Shown: positions 18,541 to 27,886 of the stretch, in pieces | How the letters are laid out: every line of letters starts with the position of its first letter | Position numbering within the stretch: the stretch's first letter is position 1 | Notes under the pieces: model-generated | Databases searched by the model: none | Told to the model about the DNA's origin: nothing | The model's input: the letters and a program-made list of their open reading frames with translations, nothing else | Assembly: GCF_001281265.1 (NCBI RefSeq) | Contig: NZ_JXDB01000007.1 | Coordinates: 124,001-188,000 of the forward strand | DNA: 64,000 bases | Reading direction: 5' to 3' | Source: Apilactobacillus kunkeei DSM 12361 = ATCC 700308 | GTDB taxonomy: Bacteria > Bacillota > Bacilli > Lactobacillales > Lactobacillaceae | Program-made: the position numbers and the translations under genes

Positions 18541-19157
18541 TAGTCTTCTTCTCCTAACATTGATAGATAATCCGGCATTACGCGGTTAACTTTTAGTCTT
18601 TCGCTGTTAACGATAGTCTTAATTCTATCTACAGCATTTTCAACTTTGTCGTTTAATACAGCATAGTCATAGTTTCTCATCATTTTGATTTCAGAAACAG
18701 CTGTCTTGATACGTTTGTCAATGACGTCCATGTCATCAGTTCCACGACCAATCAAACGATTCTTTAGTACAACTAAATCAGGTGGGGTTAGAAATACAAA
18801 TACTGCTTCTGGGCAATTAGCTCTAACCTGCATTGCACCATTAACTTCGATTTCTAAGAATACGTCATGACCTTCATCCAAAGTCTTATTAACATAGTTC
18901 AATGGAGTTCCATAGTAATTGTCAACGTACTTTGCATATTCTAGCATTTCACCATTTTTGATATGGTCTTCGAATTCTTCTTTACTAACAAAGAAATAGT
19001 CTTTACCATTTACTTCACCTTCACGCGGACTTCTAGTAGTCATTGAAATTGAGTACTTGAAATCAACGTCTGGTTCGTTAAACAATGCTTTTCTAACAGT
19101 ACCTTTACCAACACCAGAAGGTCCTGAAAGAACAATTAGCATTCCTCTTTTTGCCAT
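18540..19157 (-). CDS. gmk: Guanylate kinase
   Basis: 205 aa from the ATG at 19157, which has GAGGGG seven bases upstream; an in-frame TTG at 19172 falls within that site and is unlikely to be the start. It phosphorylates GMP to GDP for nucleotide and (p)ppGpp pools. Walker [13 protein letters not shown] (about 10-21), the GMP-binding [18 protein letters not shown]-like block (here [11 protein letters not shown]) and [12 protein letters not shown] are visible. It forms an operon with rpoZ and probably recN upstream. Confidence 0.96.
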   Translation of the reverse strand: MAKRGMLIVLSGPSGVGKGTVRKALFNEPDVDFKYSISMTTRSPREGEVNGKDYFFVSKEEFEDHIKNGEMLEYAKYVDNYYGTPLNYVNKTLDEGHDVFLEIEVNGAMQVRANCPEAVFVFLTPPDLVVLKNRLIGRGTDDMDVIDKRIKTAVSEIKMMRNYDYAVLNDKVENAVDRIKTIVNSERLKVNRVMPDYLSMLGEED

Positions 19158-19220
19158 TTTAAAACCCCTCAAAATTTTATAATACTACCATTATGGCCTA
19201 TTTTACTGATTTTTTCAAAT

Positions 19221-20912
19221 TTATTTTTTGGTTTCATCAGCTAACTTTAATAATTCGTTAGCGTGTTGAAGTGTTAAATCAGTGACCGTTGTACCAGACA
19301 ACATTCTAGCAAGTTCATCAACACGTTTTTGAACTGATAACTTGATGATACTTGTCTTAGTACGATTCTTATCAATCTTCTTTTCAATAAAATAATGATG
19401 ATCAGACATTGCAGCAACCTGTGGTAAATGCGTAATGCATAGAACCTGAGATTTTTGCGCAATCTTACTGATTTTTTCGGCGATTGCTTGAGCAACTCTA
19501 CCGGAAACACCAGTATCCACTTCATCAAAAATAATTGAAGTGACACCTTGCATATTAGTGAATAATGTCTTTAGTGCCAACATAATTCTAGATAGTTCTC
19601 CACCGGAAGCAATCTTTGATAGTGGCAACATTGCTTCACCAGGGTTAGTTCTCATATAGAATTCAACACGTTCTGTTCCATATCTGTGGAATTCACCGAT
19701 TGGTAACTTTTCAAAGTTAACTTTGAACTCCGTCTTAGCCATATATAAATCAGATAGTTGATCATGCACTGATTCCTCTAGCTTGGTTGCGACAGCATGA
19801 CGCTTCGTGTTTAATTCATCAGCTAAATCACTCAACTTATTTACGATTGATTCGTATTGTTCGTTTAAATCTTCACCAGTAGTTTGATCAGCTTGCATGG
19901 TTGAAAGTTCCTTAACAACATTATCGTAATGATTTAAGATTTGTTCAATTGAATCACCATACTTACGTTTTAAACCATAGATGACATTCAATCTTTCTTC
20001 AATTTCTTCTAAACGGCCTTGGTCAAATTCTTGTAAGTCCATTTGATCAGAAATGTTGTCAGAAGCATCTTGTAGTAAGTAAAAAGCATTCTTGATGTTG
20101 TCAGAAATTTCTCTAAATTGAGGGTCAACTTCTTCAATTGATTCCATTGAATTCTTGGCTTCACCGATTACATCTAAAGGATTGAATGTTTCATCACCAT
20201 TAATGGCACTAAAACTCATGTTTAGGGCATCAACAATTTTTTGATAGTTAAGCAAATGGTCTCTTTGACTCACCAATTCTTCTTCTTCGCCAACTTCTAG
20301 ATGAGCATTGTTAATTTCATTTTCTTGAAATTCCAACATATCAAGTCGTTGTGACCATTCTTTTTCATTACCACGTTTTTCTTTAATTGATGCTTTTAAT
20401 TGTTGATAATGATCAAAAGTTTCCTGGTACTTAGCTAAAGTATCGCCAATTTGTTTATGACCAAATTCATCAAGTAAATGAACGTGTCTTTCTGGTTGCA
20501 TTAATTCTTGATGTTCATTTTGACCATGGATATCAACGATTGTCTCACCTATTTTCTTTAGCATTGTGGTATTTACAAGCATCCCATTGACACGACAAAT
20601 ATTGCGGCCATTTCTATAGATTTCCCTTTGTAAAATGACGCTATTATCACTATGATCGATTCCCATGTCATCCAATACTTTGTATGTTAGACCATCTTCT
20701 GGGAACACAAATAAACCTTGAATTAATAACTTATTACTGCCCGTTCTGATAAAGTTTTGTGAACCTCTGCCACCAGCTAATAGGCCAACGGCATCAATAA
20801 TGATTGACTTACCAGCACCAGTTTCACCAGTTAAAACAGTCATACCATTGGAAAAATCAATTTCCAAATGATCGATAATCGCAAAATCACTAATTGATAG
20901 GTTTTCAAGCAA
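19221..20912 (-). CDS. recN: DNA repair protein RecN
   Basis: 563 aa. SMC-like ATPase that gathers broken DNA ends in recombination repair. Walker A GETGAGKSIIIDA is at about 29-41, and the C-terminal head has LSKIASGGELSRIML (signature) and IIFDEVDTGVSG (Walker B). The central 150-350 region is a coiled coil. The start is TTG at 20912 with GGGAG upstream. It follows tlyA in the ispA-tlyA-recN order; argR/ahrC, usually between them in Bacillus, is absent. Confidence 0.96.
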   Translation of the reverse strand: MLENLSISDFAIIDHLEIDFSNGMTVLTGETGAGKSIIIDAVGLLAGGRGSQNFIRTGSNKLLIQGLFVFPEDGLTYKVLDDMGIDHSDNSVILQREIYRNGRNICRVNGMLVNTTMLKKIGETIVDIHGQNEHQELMQPERHVHLLDEFGHKQIGDTLAKYQETFDHYQQLKASIKEKRGNEKEWSQRLDMLEFQENEINNAHLEVGEEEELVSQRDHLLNYQKIVDALNMSFSAINGDETFNPLDVIGEAKNSMESIEEVDPQFREISDNIKNAFYLLQDASDNISDQMDLQEFDQGRLEEIEERLNVIYGLKRKYGDSIEQILNHYDNVVKELSTMQADQTTGEDLNEQYESIVNKLSDLADELNTKRHAVATKLEESVHDQLSDLYMAKTEFKVNFEKLPIGEFHRYGTERVEFYMRTNPGEAMLPLSKIASGGELSRIMLALKTLFTNMQGVTSIIFDEVDTGVSGRVAQAIAEKISKIAQKSQVLCITHLPQVAAMSDHHYFIEKKIDKNRTKTSIIKLSVQKRVDELARMLSGTTVTDLTLQHANELLKLADETKK

Positions 20913-20930
20913 TCAAAAGACTCCCTTTCA

Positions 20931-21737
20931 TTACTTTAGTTCGTCAGCTCGTTTGATAGTATCTTCAATCGAAATATCTGGATTAATTGAAGGATTGTCA
21001 GAAGACTTTAAGTCTACTAGGAATTCAATGTTTCCTTCTCCACCCTTGATTGGTGAGAAGTCTAATCCTTCAACTGAATAACCAGCGCTAACGGCAAATT
21101 TTATAATGTCTTCTAAAACTTCGGCATGAACGGCGTGATCTCTGACGATACCGTGCTTACCGATTTTATCTCTTCCGGCTTCAAATTGTGGCTTAATTAG
21201 CGCCGCAACGTGGCCATTTTTAACAAGAATATCTTTTAGTGGTGGCAAAATCAAGTGTAGTGAAATGAAAGAAACGTCAATTGAAGCAAATTCTGGTTGA
21301 CCTTCTGTAAAATCATCTAGCTTTGAGTATCTAAAGTTGGTGTGTTCCATTACAACAACTCTTGGATCTTCACGTAGTTTCCATACAAGTTGGTTACTAC
21401 CAACATCCAAAGCATAACTTTTTTTAGCACCATTTTGTAACATCACATCAGTAAATCCACCAGTGGATGAACCAATATCTAAAACAGTCTTATCTTTAAC
21501 ATCAAGATTAAATACCTTCAAGGCTTTTTCAAGCTTTAAGCCACCTCGACTAACGTATGGCATTGGTTTCCCTTTTAAATGCAACTTTGTGTCTTCAGGA
21601 ATCTTAACACCTGGTTTATCCAAACGTTCTTCGTTTTTACCTAAAACTTCGCCGGCCATTACGGCTCTCTTGGCTTTTTCTCTTGTATCAAAAATACCCT
21701 GTTGAACAAGTAGCACGTCTACTCTTTCTTTTTTCAT
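20931..21737 (-). CDS. tlyA: TlyA family rRNA 2'-O-methyltransferase (YqxC)
   Basis: 268 aa. It has an N-terminal S4 RNA-binding domain (about 1-62, with MKKERVDVLLVQQGIFDTREKA-like start) and a FtsJ-like methyltransferase domain (about 80-250) with DIGSSTGGFTDVMLQ as the SAM-binding motif and a LIKPQFEAG motif. Family members methylate ribose in 16S and 23S rRNA and were historically called hemolysins. The target here is inferred from the family. Between ispA and recN as in other Firmicutes. Confidence 0.93.
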   Translation of the reverse strand: MKKERVDVLLVQQGIFDTREKAKRAVMAGEVLGKNEERLDKPGVKIPEDTKLHLKGKPMPYVSRGGLKLEKALKVFNLDVKDKTVLDIGSSTGGFTDVMLQNGAKKSYALDVGSNQLVWKLREDPRVVVMEHTNFRYSKLDDFTEGQPEFASIDVSFISLHLILPPLKDILVKNGHVAALIKPQFEAGRDKIGKHGIVRDHAVHAEVLEDIIKFAVSAGYSVEGLDFSPIKGGEGNIEFLVDLKSSDNPSINPDISIEDTIKRADELK

Positions 21738-21748
21738 GCGAACTACTC

Positions 21749-22642
21749 CTATTTTTCTATTTTAAAGTAATCTAAAAATGATGATAACAATTCCGTATCC
21801 AAATCATTTTCGTCTTTTAATTTGTCTAAAATTTGGCGACTATGGCTAATTGTGTCTTCTAAGTAAGAATATGCCTTATCTAATCCTAAATGATTAGTAT
21901 AAGTGTTTTTGACGCCATCTTGGTGCACTGGTTTTCCTAGTTCCTCTTGACTGGAAACAACATCTAAAATGTCATCATAAATTTGAAAGGCCAAACCATA
22001 GTCTGCACCAAATTGATTTAACCCATCAATCACATCATGACTAGCATTTGCTAAGATACCACCAGCAATCATGGCATATCTAATCAAGGCACCAGTTTTT
22101 CCTTCATGTAATTTCTTAATTTCATCTAAAGAAAGCTGCTTATTTTCATTCAAAATATCCATTGATTGACCGGCAACCATCCCTGAGGGGCCAGCAAATT
22201 TAGATAGATAATAAACTAATTGAGCCTTCTTATGGTCATCTAGCTCATTATCAGTTAACCATTGAAAAGCCAATGTTAATAATCCATCACCAGCTAATGT
22301 GGCTAAACCGGCACCATAAATGACATGATTAGTCTTTTTACCGCGTCTTAAATCATCATCATCCATAGCTGGTAAATCATCATGGATTAATGAATAAGTG
22401 TGTAGTAATTCAAGTGCACTAATCGCCTTTAAATCATCGTCCGTCATTTCATGATTTAACGTTTTTAAGGTTGCGATGCTCATTAGTGGTCTTAATCTTT
22501 TCCCACCAGCCATCAATGAATAGATCATTGATTCGGCAAGTTGATCATTGCTAACATCTTTTTTTACTTGATTAGCTAGTTGGCTTTCAATTTGTGGTTT
22601 ATATTCATCAAGAAAATCAGATAAAACTACAGATTGACTCAT
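21749..22642 (-). CDS. ispA: Short-chain polyprenyl diphosphate synthase (farnesyl/geranylgeranyl type)
   Basis: 297 aa. It condenses isopentenyl diphosphate onto allylic diphosphates to give C15 (or C20) diphosphate for undecaprenyl and other isoprenoids. The first Asp-rich motif is DDLPAMDDDDLRRG (about 88-101) and the second is YDDILDV (about 221-227); GGKRLRPL at about 46-53 binds the diphosphate. The start overlaps the xseB stop region by one base. Product chain length is not certain from sequence. Confidence 0.92.
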   Translation of the reverse strand: MSQSVVLSDFLDEYKPQIESQLANQVKKDVSNDQLAESMIYSLMAGGKRLRPLMSIATLKTLNHEMTDDDLKAISALELLHTYSLIHDDLPAMDDDDLRRGKKTNHVIYGAGLATLAGDGLLTLAFQWLTDNELDDHKKAQLVYYLSKFAGPSGMVAGQSMDILNENKQLSLDEIKKLHEGKTGALIRYAMIAGGILANASHDVIDGLNQFGADYGLAFQIYDDILDVVSSQEELGKPVHQDGVKNTYTNHLGLDKAYSYLEDTISHSRQILDKLKDENDLDTELLSSFLDYFKIEK

Positions 22643-22872
22643 TACTTATCTTCACTTTCTTTTTCAAATGCAACTTCAGAATCATCATCTGTCATTTCTT
22701 TAGCTAATGTCTTTTCAGCATTCTTCAAAGTACTTTGTAGTTCGCCACTTAGCTTAACACCTTTTTGGAATTCACTTAGGGCCTTTTCCAACGGAATGTC
22801 ACCTTGTTCTAATTCGGAAACGATTTGTTCTAGTTTGTTCATGTTATCTTCAAAACTTGCTTTTTCTGCCAT
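22642..22872 (-). CDS. xseB: Exodeoxyribonuclease VII small subunit
   Basis: 76 aa. Small helical subunit that binds the XseA coiled coil to form the single-strand exonuclease VII. Family pattern SFEDNMNKLEQIVSELEQGDIPLEKALSEF, here noted only by its core EQGDIPLEKAL, is clear, followed by an acidic tail. It overlaps both neighbours by one base (xseA stop / ispA start), showing tight coupling. Confidence 0.96.
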   Translation of the reverse strand: MAEKASFEDNMNKLEQIVSELEQGDIPLEKALSEFQKGVKLSGELQSTLKNAEKTLAKEMTDDDSEVAFEKESEDK

Positions 22873-24212
22873 TATTTACTCTCCTTTTTGACTTCGTTAA
22901 CAGTTGCTTTCGCATATCCATCAATTAATTTTAGTTCAATATCATCATTTTCCTTAATGTCGTCAACTTTCTTTACGACCTTGCCATCGCTGTTAGTTGT
23001 AAAACTAAATCCACGAGACATCACCTTTAGTGGGCTTAGATGATCTAAAGCATCAACTCTTTTTGTTAGTTGATTTTGTTTATTTTGAATCAACAACATA
23101 ATGTTTCTCTTTAATTGATCATCTTTTACCTGTAAAACTTGTTGTTGTTCTTTGATTAAGTTCTTTGGTGAATTGATTTTTAGATTATATACTAAATCAT
23201 TTAACTTTCTATCGGATTGATTGATTGTTTCCTTTAGAGCGTTCATCAATCTCTCGTTTAGCATGTCAATCTTTTGGACGTATGAATCATACAAACGTTC
23301 AGGTTGCTTGAAAATGTATGATTGTTGGATTTTTGCTAAACGTTGTTGTAATTGATTTAACTTATTTCTAAAAGCATTAAAAATTCGTACTTGGTCATTT
23401 TTAATGTCGGTCATTACATCAGTCAATACTGGTACTGCTATTTCGGCCGCTGCAGTTGGTGTAGCTGCTCTTACATCCGCAACTAAATCAGCAATTGTTG
23501 TATCAGTTTCGTGTCCAACTGAAGAAATCACTGGAATCTTACTATCAAAGATTGCTCTGGCAACGATTTCTTCGTTAAATGGCCAAAGGTCTTCAATCGA
23601 ACCTCCACCACGTCCGATAATCAATGTGTCAAAATCACCGTGTTCATTAACACGATTGATTTGACGAACAATATCAGAAGCGGCAGCATCCCCTTGGACA
23701 ACAGCAGGATATAAAACGATTTGAGCAATAGGATATCTTCTTCTAGTGGTTGTAATAATATCTCGAATAACAGCTCCACTAGGTGAAGTAACTACCGCGA
23801 TTCTCTTTGGATACTTTTCCAAGGTCTTTTTAGGAGCACTGAATAATCCTTCAGCGGTTAGCTTTTTCTTTAATTGTTCATATGCTTGATACAAGGCACC
23901 AACACCATCTGGTTCCATGTGATCAATATAAATTTGATAGTTACCGGTTGCTTCATAGACTGAAATTCTACCAGTAACTAATACTTTCATTCCTTCTTCG
24001 GGTTTAAACTTAACCTTATCGAAAGCGGATTTAAACATGATAGCACTAATCTTTGCGTTATCATCCTTCAAGCTAAAGTATTGATGTGCTGGTCTCAATC
24101 TAAAGTTAGAAATTTCACCAGTTAAATAAACCTTATCTAGATAGGGATCACGATCAAATTTTTTCTTAATATAGCTTGTTAAATCGCTAACACTTAGGTA
24201 ATCATTACCCAT
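22872..24212 (-). CDS. xseA: Exodeoxyribonuclease VII large subunit
   Basis: 446 aa from the ATG at 24212, chosen because GTGGAG stands 8 nt upstream; an in-frame GTG at 24221 overlaps that site. It is the catalytic subunit of the single-strand exonuclease. The N-terminal OB fold (about 5-100) includes LTGEISNFR; the catalytic domain has VVTSPSGAVIRDI, IGRGGGSIEDLWPFN and SSVGHETDTTIADLVAD. The C-terminal coiled coil (about 270-400) binds XseB. Its start lies within the last 8 nt of folD. Confidence 0.96.
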   Translation of the reverse strand: MGNDYLSVSDLTSYIKKKFDRDPYLDKVYLTGEISNFRLRPAHQYFSLKDDNAKISAIMFKSAFDKVKFKPEEGMKVLVTGRISVYEATGNYQIYIDHMEPDGVGALYQAYEQLKKKLTAEGLFSAPKKTLEKYPKRIAVVTSPSGAVIRDIITTTRRRYPIAQIVLYPAVVQGDAAASDIVRQINRVNEHGDFDTLIIGRGGGSIEDLWPFNEEIVARAIFDSKIPVISSVGHETDTTIADLVADVRAATPTAAAEIAVPVLTDVMTDIKNDQVRIFNAFRNKLNQLQQRLAKIQQSYIFKQPERLYDSYVQKIDMLNERLMNALKETINQSDRKLNDLVYNLKINSPKNLIKEQQQVLQVKDDQLKRNIMLLIQNKQNQLTKRVDALDHLSPLKVMSRGFSFTTNSDGKVVKKVDDIKENDDIELKLIDGYAKATVNEVKKESK

Positions 24213-25062
24213 TAATATCACTCCACTTTGATAGTTCTACGGTTTGTCTCATCAATGTAGCGATGGTCATTGGACCAACACCACCAGGTACAGGAGTTAT
24301 GTATGAGGCTTTCTTAGCAATCCCATCATAATCAACGTCTCCAACTAATTTACCTTCATCATTCACGTTTTGGCCAACGTCAATTACAACTACGCCGTCT
24401 TTTACATCACTTTCTGTTACTGTATTAACCTTACCAGTAGCAGATACGATAATATCAGCGTCTAATGTGTATTCTTTAATATTCGCATAATGGTTTAACA
24501 CTGTTACTTCTGCACCAGCATTGATTAATAAAGCTGCCATTGGTCTACCAACGATGGTACTTCTACCAATTACGACTGCTTTTTTACCCTTTAAATCGAT
24601 TCCATATTCTTCAAACATAGTCATAACACCCTTTGGTGTACATGCCACAGGATAATTACTTTGATCGTTTAAGAATAATTTACCAGAATTAATCACTTGG
24701 AATCCATCCACGTCTTTATCTGGGTTAATTTGACTCATAACGTATTTTTCGTTGATGTGTTTGGGTAGTGGTGATTGAATCAAAATTGCATCAATGTCAT
24801 CGTCATGATTGTAGTCGTTCAATATGTTCAATAATTCGCCTTCAGTGGTTTCTGCAGGAAGAGCCTTAACGATTGACTTAATTCCTAATTGTTGAGCTTT
24901 CTTATGCTTGCTTCTCACATAGCGGTGGCTAGCTTGATCATCCCCGACGATAATCACAGCTAGACAAGGGTTCTTACCTTGTTCGTTTAATTCTGAGACC
25001 ATATCTGCAGTCTCTTGATTAACTTTCTTTGCTAAAGATCTTCCATCAATAATATTGCTCAT
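24205..25062 (-). CDS. folD: Bifunctional methylenetetrahydrofolate dehydrogenase/cyclohydrolase
   Basis: 285 aa. It interconverts 5,10-methylene-THF and 10-formyl-THF, supplying formyl groups to fmt and purine synthesis. Conserved motifs: YVRSKHKKAQQLGI containing the catalytic Lys (about 50-63), QSPLPKHI, DKDVDGFQ, VIGRSTIVGRPMA (NADP site, about 164-176) and TPVPGGVGPMTIA near the end. It starts the folD-xseA-xseB-ispA-tlyA-recN-gmk-rpoZ run. Confidence 0.97.
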   Translation of the reverse strand: MSNIIDGRSLAKKVNQETADMVSELNEQGKNPCLAVIIVGDDQASHRYVRSKHKKAQQLGIKSIVKALPAETTEGELLNILNDYNHDDDIDAILIQSPLPKHINEKYVMSQINPDKDVDGFQVINSGKLFLNDQSNYPVACTPKGVMTMFEEYGIDLKGKKAVVIGRSTIVGRPMAALLINAGAEVTVLNHYANIKEYTLDADIIVSATGKVNTVTESDVKDGVVVIDVGQNVNDEGKLVGDVDYDGIAKKASYITPVPGGVGPMTIATLMRQTVELSKWSDING

Positions 25063-25126
25063 CGTAAAACCTCCAAAGGATTATTTAATTCTCTTTTATT
25101 TTAGCATATAAAAAAATGTTTATGTA

Positions 25127-25157
25127 ATAAAAAAAGACTCGCTTGTACGCGAATCAT
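25127..25157 (-). terminator. Terminator after nusB
   Basis: Stem GATTCGC/GCGAGTC (one G-T wobble) with a 6-nt loop, followed by seven T on the minus strand; it separates the efp-asp23-nusB operon from folD. Confidence 0.87.
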
Positions 25158-25162
25158 TTTTC

Positions 25163-25564
25163 TTAAGCAATTGTGTTAGATAAAACTCCATTAACAAATT
25201 TTCTTGAGTGATCATCACTGTATTTCTTTGTTAATTCTAACGCTTCATTGATTGCCACCTTTGTAGGGACATCGTCAACGTATTTAATTTCAAAAAACGC
25301 AAGTCTTAGAATTGCAAGGTCTGTCTTGGCAATTCTGTTAATGGACCAACCGGAAACAAGATATGAGATTATACTATCGTCTAAGCTATCCTTATTTTCG
25401 ATAACTCCATCTACTAAAGTGTTGTAGTAAGATGGAATTTCTGTTTCTTCATCGGTTCTTGAGATAGCATGAAAAAATAGTTCTTTATCGGTTGTATCAT
25501 TTGCATTGATAGCAAACAATGTTTGAAATGCATACTCTCTTATTTTATGTCTAGTAAATTCCAC
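25163..25564 (-). CDS. nusB: Transcription antitermination protein NusB
   Basis: 133 aa all-helical protein that binds boxA RNA with S10 (NusE) and supports rRNA antitermination. Family features are the start RHKIREYAFQTLFA (about 4-17), LAILRLAFFEIKY (about 82-94), VAINEALELTKKYSD (about 101-115) and KFVNGVL. The asp23-like gene stop overlaps its start by one base; efp-asp23-nusB is the standard Firmicutes order. Confidence 0.96.
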   Translation of the reverse strand: MEFTRHKIREYAFQTLFAINANDTTDKELFFHAISRTDEETEIPSYYNTLVDGVIENKDSLDDSIISYLVSGWSINRIAKTDLAILRLAFFEIKYVDDVPTKVAINEALELTKKYSDDHSRKFVNGVLSNTIA

Positions 25565-26001
25565 TATTTTTCACCCTTATCGCTACTATTGCCGTTTAAT
25601 AAACTTTTTGAATTAGCTCTTTTATCTTGTTTTTCATGAACGACACCTTCTACATGAACATTAACTTCACCTAAATCAAGTTCAGTCATGAATAGAAGTT
25701 GTTGTTTGACTTGTTCTTGAATTTCTAGAGCAACTTTAGGAACAGAAATCCCGTAATTTAGATATACGTAAACATCAACGATTAATTTTTCATCTTTAAA
25801 ATTAAGTCTAATGCCCTTACCCATTTCTTTACGACCGAATAGTTCATTAACACTTGTTGCCAATGATCCACGCATGCGCTTTACGCCCTTTACTTGGACA
25901 GAGGCAATACTTGCGATTACTTCCAATACGTTTGGAGAGATTCGAATATCCCCAAACTTTGAACTAGCCTTTGGTAAAGAAATATTTGTTTGTTCTGCCA
26001 T
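25564..26001 (-). CDS. yqhY: Asp23/Gls24 family protein YqhY
   Basis: 145 aa, second Asp23 family member in this window. In Bacillus the YqhY homologue between accBC and nusB is linked to control of acetyl-CoA carboxylase; that role here is only inferred, and no acc genes are near. The domain runs from about 18 to 120, with GDIRISPNVLEVIASIA and LNYGISVPKVALEIQ blocks, and a basic, low-complexity tail follows. It is between efp and nusB. Confidence 0.92.
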   Translation of the reverse strand: MAEQTNISLPKASSKFGDIRISPNVLEVIASIASVQVKGVKRMRGSLATSVNELFGRKEMGKGIRLNFKDEKLIVDVYVYLNYGISVPKVALEIQEQVKQQLLFMTELDLGEVNVHVEGVVHEKQDKRANSKSLLNGNSSDKGEK

Positions 26002-26046
26002 AAAAATTACCCTCCAATCAAAATAAAAGCATCAATTATTTATTAA

Positions 26047-26610
26047 TTAAGCTCTTGAGATGTATGTTGCATCATTGGTGTTAATAACTAGCTTGTCACC
26101 AGCGTTAACAAAGAATGGTACTTGTACAATTAAACCAGTAGTCATAGTAGCTGGCTTGCTTCCACCTGAAGCAGTGTTACCTTTGATACTTGGTTCAGTT
26201 TCTGCAACTTCTAGAGTAACAGTGTTTGGTACTTCAATACCGATAACTTCGTTTTCGTATTGAACGATACTTACGTCCATGTTTTCTTGTAAGTAGTTTA
26301 AAGCATCCTTGATCTTGTCACCAGGTACAGTGATTTGTTCATATGAATCCATATCCATGAATACGTAACCTGCACCATCTTCGTATAGGTATTGCATGTT
26401 TCTAGTATCAATTTGTGCTTGTTCCATCTTAGCACCGGCACGGAAAGTCTTGTCTTGAACAGCACCTGTTCTTAGGTTCTTAAGTTTAGTACGTACGAAC
26501 GCACCACCCTTACCTGGCTTTACGTGTTGGAAGTTAATGATACGCCAAATTGCGTTATCTACTTCAATAGTTAATCCTGTTTTAAATTGGGCAGTTGAAA
26601 TTGTTGCCAT
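26047..26610 (-). CDS. efp: Elongation factor P
   Basis: 187 aa, three OB-like domains. It relieves ribosome stalling at polyproline stretches. The N-terminal domain has [16 protein letters not shown] with the apical loop KPGKGGA; the modifiable Lys position is in this loop, and the KPGKG context resembles the Bacillus form (5-aminopentanolylated). The C-terminal motif [16 protein letters not shown] is present. Single promoter upstream; co-transcribed with yqhY and nusB. Confidence 0.97.
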   Translation of the reverse strand: MATISTAQFKTGLTIEVDNAIWRIINFQHVKPGKGGAFVRTKLKNLRTGAVQDKTFRAGAKMEQAQIDTRNMQYLYEDGAGYVFMDMDSYEQITVPGDKIKDALNYLQENMDVSIVQYENEVIGIEVPNTVTLEVAETEPSIKGNTASGGSKPATMTTGLIVQVPFFVNAGDKLVINTNDATYISRA

Positions 26611-26647
26611 GATTAAAACTCCTCCTAGTATTACTAATATGTTTTAT

Positions 26648-26677
26648 ATGATAGCAATTTTAGTGCAGCGATTGCAA
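26648..26677 (-). promoter_or_regulatory. Probable efp promoter with overlapping palindrome
   Basis: On the minus strand: -35 TTGCAA (26672-26677), 18-nt spacer, extended -10 TGCTATCAT (TATCAT at 26648-26653). The -35 lies inside a perfect 12-bp palindrome CGATTGCAATCG (26669-26680), a possible operator. Confidence 0.5.
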
Positions 26678-26734
26678 TCGTAATCGTTACTACCATTGTA
26701 TCATGTTAGCTTTATTTAAATAAGTCTTTGGTAA

Positions 26735-26767
26735 TAAAAAAAGCCTGAAAATAAATCAGGCTTTTTC
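26735..26767 (-). terminator. Terminator after rpmA
   Basis: Stem AAAGCCTGA/TCAGGCTTT with a 7-nt loop and flanking T/A tracts, between the rpmA stop and the efp promoter. The symmetric tracts make it possibly bidirectional. Confidence 0.88.
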
Positions 26768-26782
26768 TACATTATTCACTAA

Positions 26783-27079
26783 TTACTTAGCAACTGCTTC
26801 AGATACTGGGTATACTGAAACTTGGCGCTTGCTGCGGCCCATACGTTCGAAACGTACAACACCATCAACTAAAGCAAATAAAGTATCATCACCGGCACGC
26901 TTAACGTTTTTACCTGGGTAAATGTGAGTACCACGTTGACGGTAAATGATTGAACCAGTAGTAACTTTTGATCCATCAGCAGCCTTTGTACCTAGACGAC
27001 GACCTGCAGAGTCACGACCGTTGGCTGTTGAACCTCCCCCTTTATGGTGAGAGAAGAATTGTAAATTCATTTCTAACAT
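26783..27079 (-). CDS. rpmA: 50S ribosomal protein L27 (with cleavable N-terminal extension)
   Basis: 98 aa. L27 reaches into the peptidyl-transferase centre. The start [16 protein letters not shown] shows the Firmicutes pre-sequence: the first nine residues, ending in LQFF, are removed by the Prp protease so that SHHKGGG becomes the mature N-terminus. The rest has [16 protein letters not shown] and [18 protein letters not shown] blocks. The prp gene is 21 nt upstream, in the rplU-prp-rpmA operon. Confidence 0.97.
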   Translation of the reverse strand: MLEMNLQFFSHHKGGGSTANGRDSAGRRLGTKAADGSKVTTGSIIYRQRGTHIYPGKNVKRAGDDTLFALVDGVVRFERMGRSKRQVSVYPVSEAVAK

Positions 27080-27100
27080 TGGATTACACCTCCGTACAAT

Positions 27101-27445
27101 TTAATCTATTGTAATATCTAATTTAATATAATCAGCATAAGTTTGAGAAATATCCCGCATTCCGTTTTGGAATGTTGATAAAATTGCTTGAGCAGCAATC
27201 TCATCTGCGGAAGAATTAGCTTCAGGAACTGTAACTTCCATAAAACCACCTTCGATGTCATCACTGACAACTTTAGGTTCTAGGTTAGCAACTTCGGTTA
27301 ACCCATTTACAGTAGAAATGGATAAAACAGAAACCGCAGCGCATACAATGTCCTTACCATACTCACCTGAATCAGCATGACCTGATAAACTAAAACTAGT
27401 AATCCGATCACTTTGCTTATCATGAATAATATTTGCTAATATCAT
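27101..27445 (-). CDS. prp: Ribosomal-processing cysteine protease Prp (YsxB)
   Basis: 114 aa. It removes the N-terminal extension of L27 before assembly. The predicted catalytic pair is His23 and Cys35 in SGHADSGEYGKDIVCAAVS, matching the H-x11-C pattern of the family. The rplU-prp-rpmA order and the LQFF motif in the neighbouring L27 support enzyme and substrate being expressed together. It is in the usual size range. Confidence 0.95.
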   Translation of the reverse strand: MILANIIHDKQSDRITSFSLSGHADSGEYGKDIVCAAVSVLSISTVNGLTEVANLEPKVVSDDIEGGFMEVTVPEANSSADEIAAQAILSTFQNGMRDISQTYADYIKLDITID

Positions 27446-27459
27446 TTTTAATCCTCTAA

Positions 27460-27768
27460 TTAAGCCTTGATTGAGTCAATCATAACCTTAGTGTATGGTT
27501 GTCTATGACCCTTCTTAGAACGAGAACCCTTCTTAGGCTTGTAACGAAGAATAGTAATCTTCTTACCACGGCCTTGCTTTTCAACAGTACCTTCAACTGA
27601 AGCACCGTCTACAAGTGGAGTACCAACCTTAGCTGAGTCGCCACCAACGAAAACTACTTGATCAAAAGTAACCTTTTCACCTTCGTTTGCGTTTAGCTTT
27701 TCAACGTAGATTGCTTCACCTTCAGCAACTTTGTATTGCTTTCCGCCTGTTACGATAATTGCGTACAT
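27460..27768 (-). CDS. rplU: 50S ribosomal protein L21
   Basis: 102 aa from the ATG at 27768, which has AAGGAGG eight nt upstream; the longer frame upstream is leader sequence. L21 is a 23S rRNA-binding protein of the large subunit. Recognised from [18 protein letters not shown] at the start, plus [15 protein letters not shown] and [16 protein letters not shown] near the C-terminus. The gene heads the rplU-prp-rpmA operon behind an RNA leader that is probably autoregulatory. Confidence 0.96.
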   Translation of the reverse strand: MYAIIVTGGKQYKVAEGEAIYVEKLNANEGEKVTFDQVVFVGGDSAKVGTPLVDGASVEGTVEKQGRGKKITILRYKPKKGSRSKKGHRQPYTKVMIDSIKA

Positions 27769-27881
27769 AATGTGCACCTCCTTGAATAATATGCTTAGAC
27801 TCGCCGAAAATAAGCGCTTCAATAAGAAGACTTAATACTCATTCCGTGCGGTTGTAGCTGTGAAAGTCCACAAATACAACA
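27769..27881 (-). promoter_or_regulatory. L21-type ribosomal protein leader
   Basis: The about 110-nt leader on the minus strand begins with a hairpin pairing GTTGTA with TACAAC and TGTG with CACA, followed by CCGCACGGAATGAG and a run toward AAGGAGG. Position before rplU-prp-rpmA and the CCGCACGG element match what I recall of the Firmicutes L21 leader; an Rfam covariance search would settle it. Confidence 0.6.
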
Positions 27882-27886
27882 AAGTA

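Noticed and set aside
20931-21737. tlyA as a hemolysin or virulence factor
   Set aside because: The S4 plus FtsJ domains show an rRNA methyltransferase; the name is historical.
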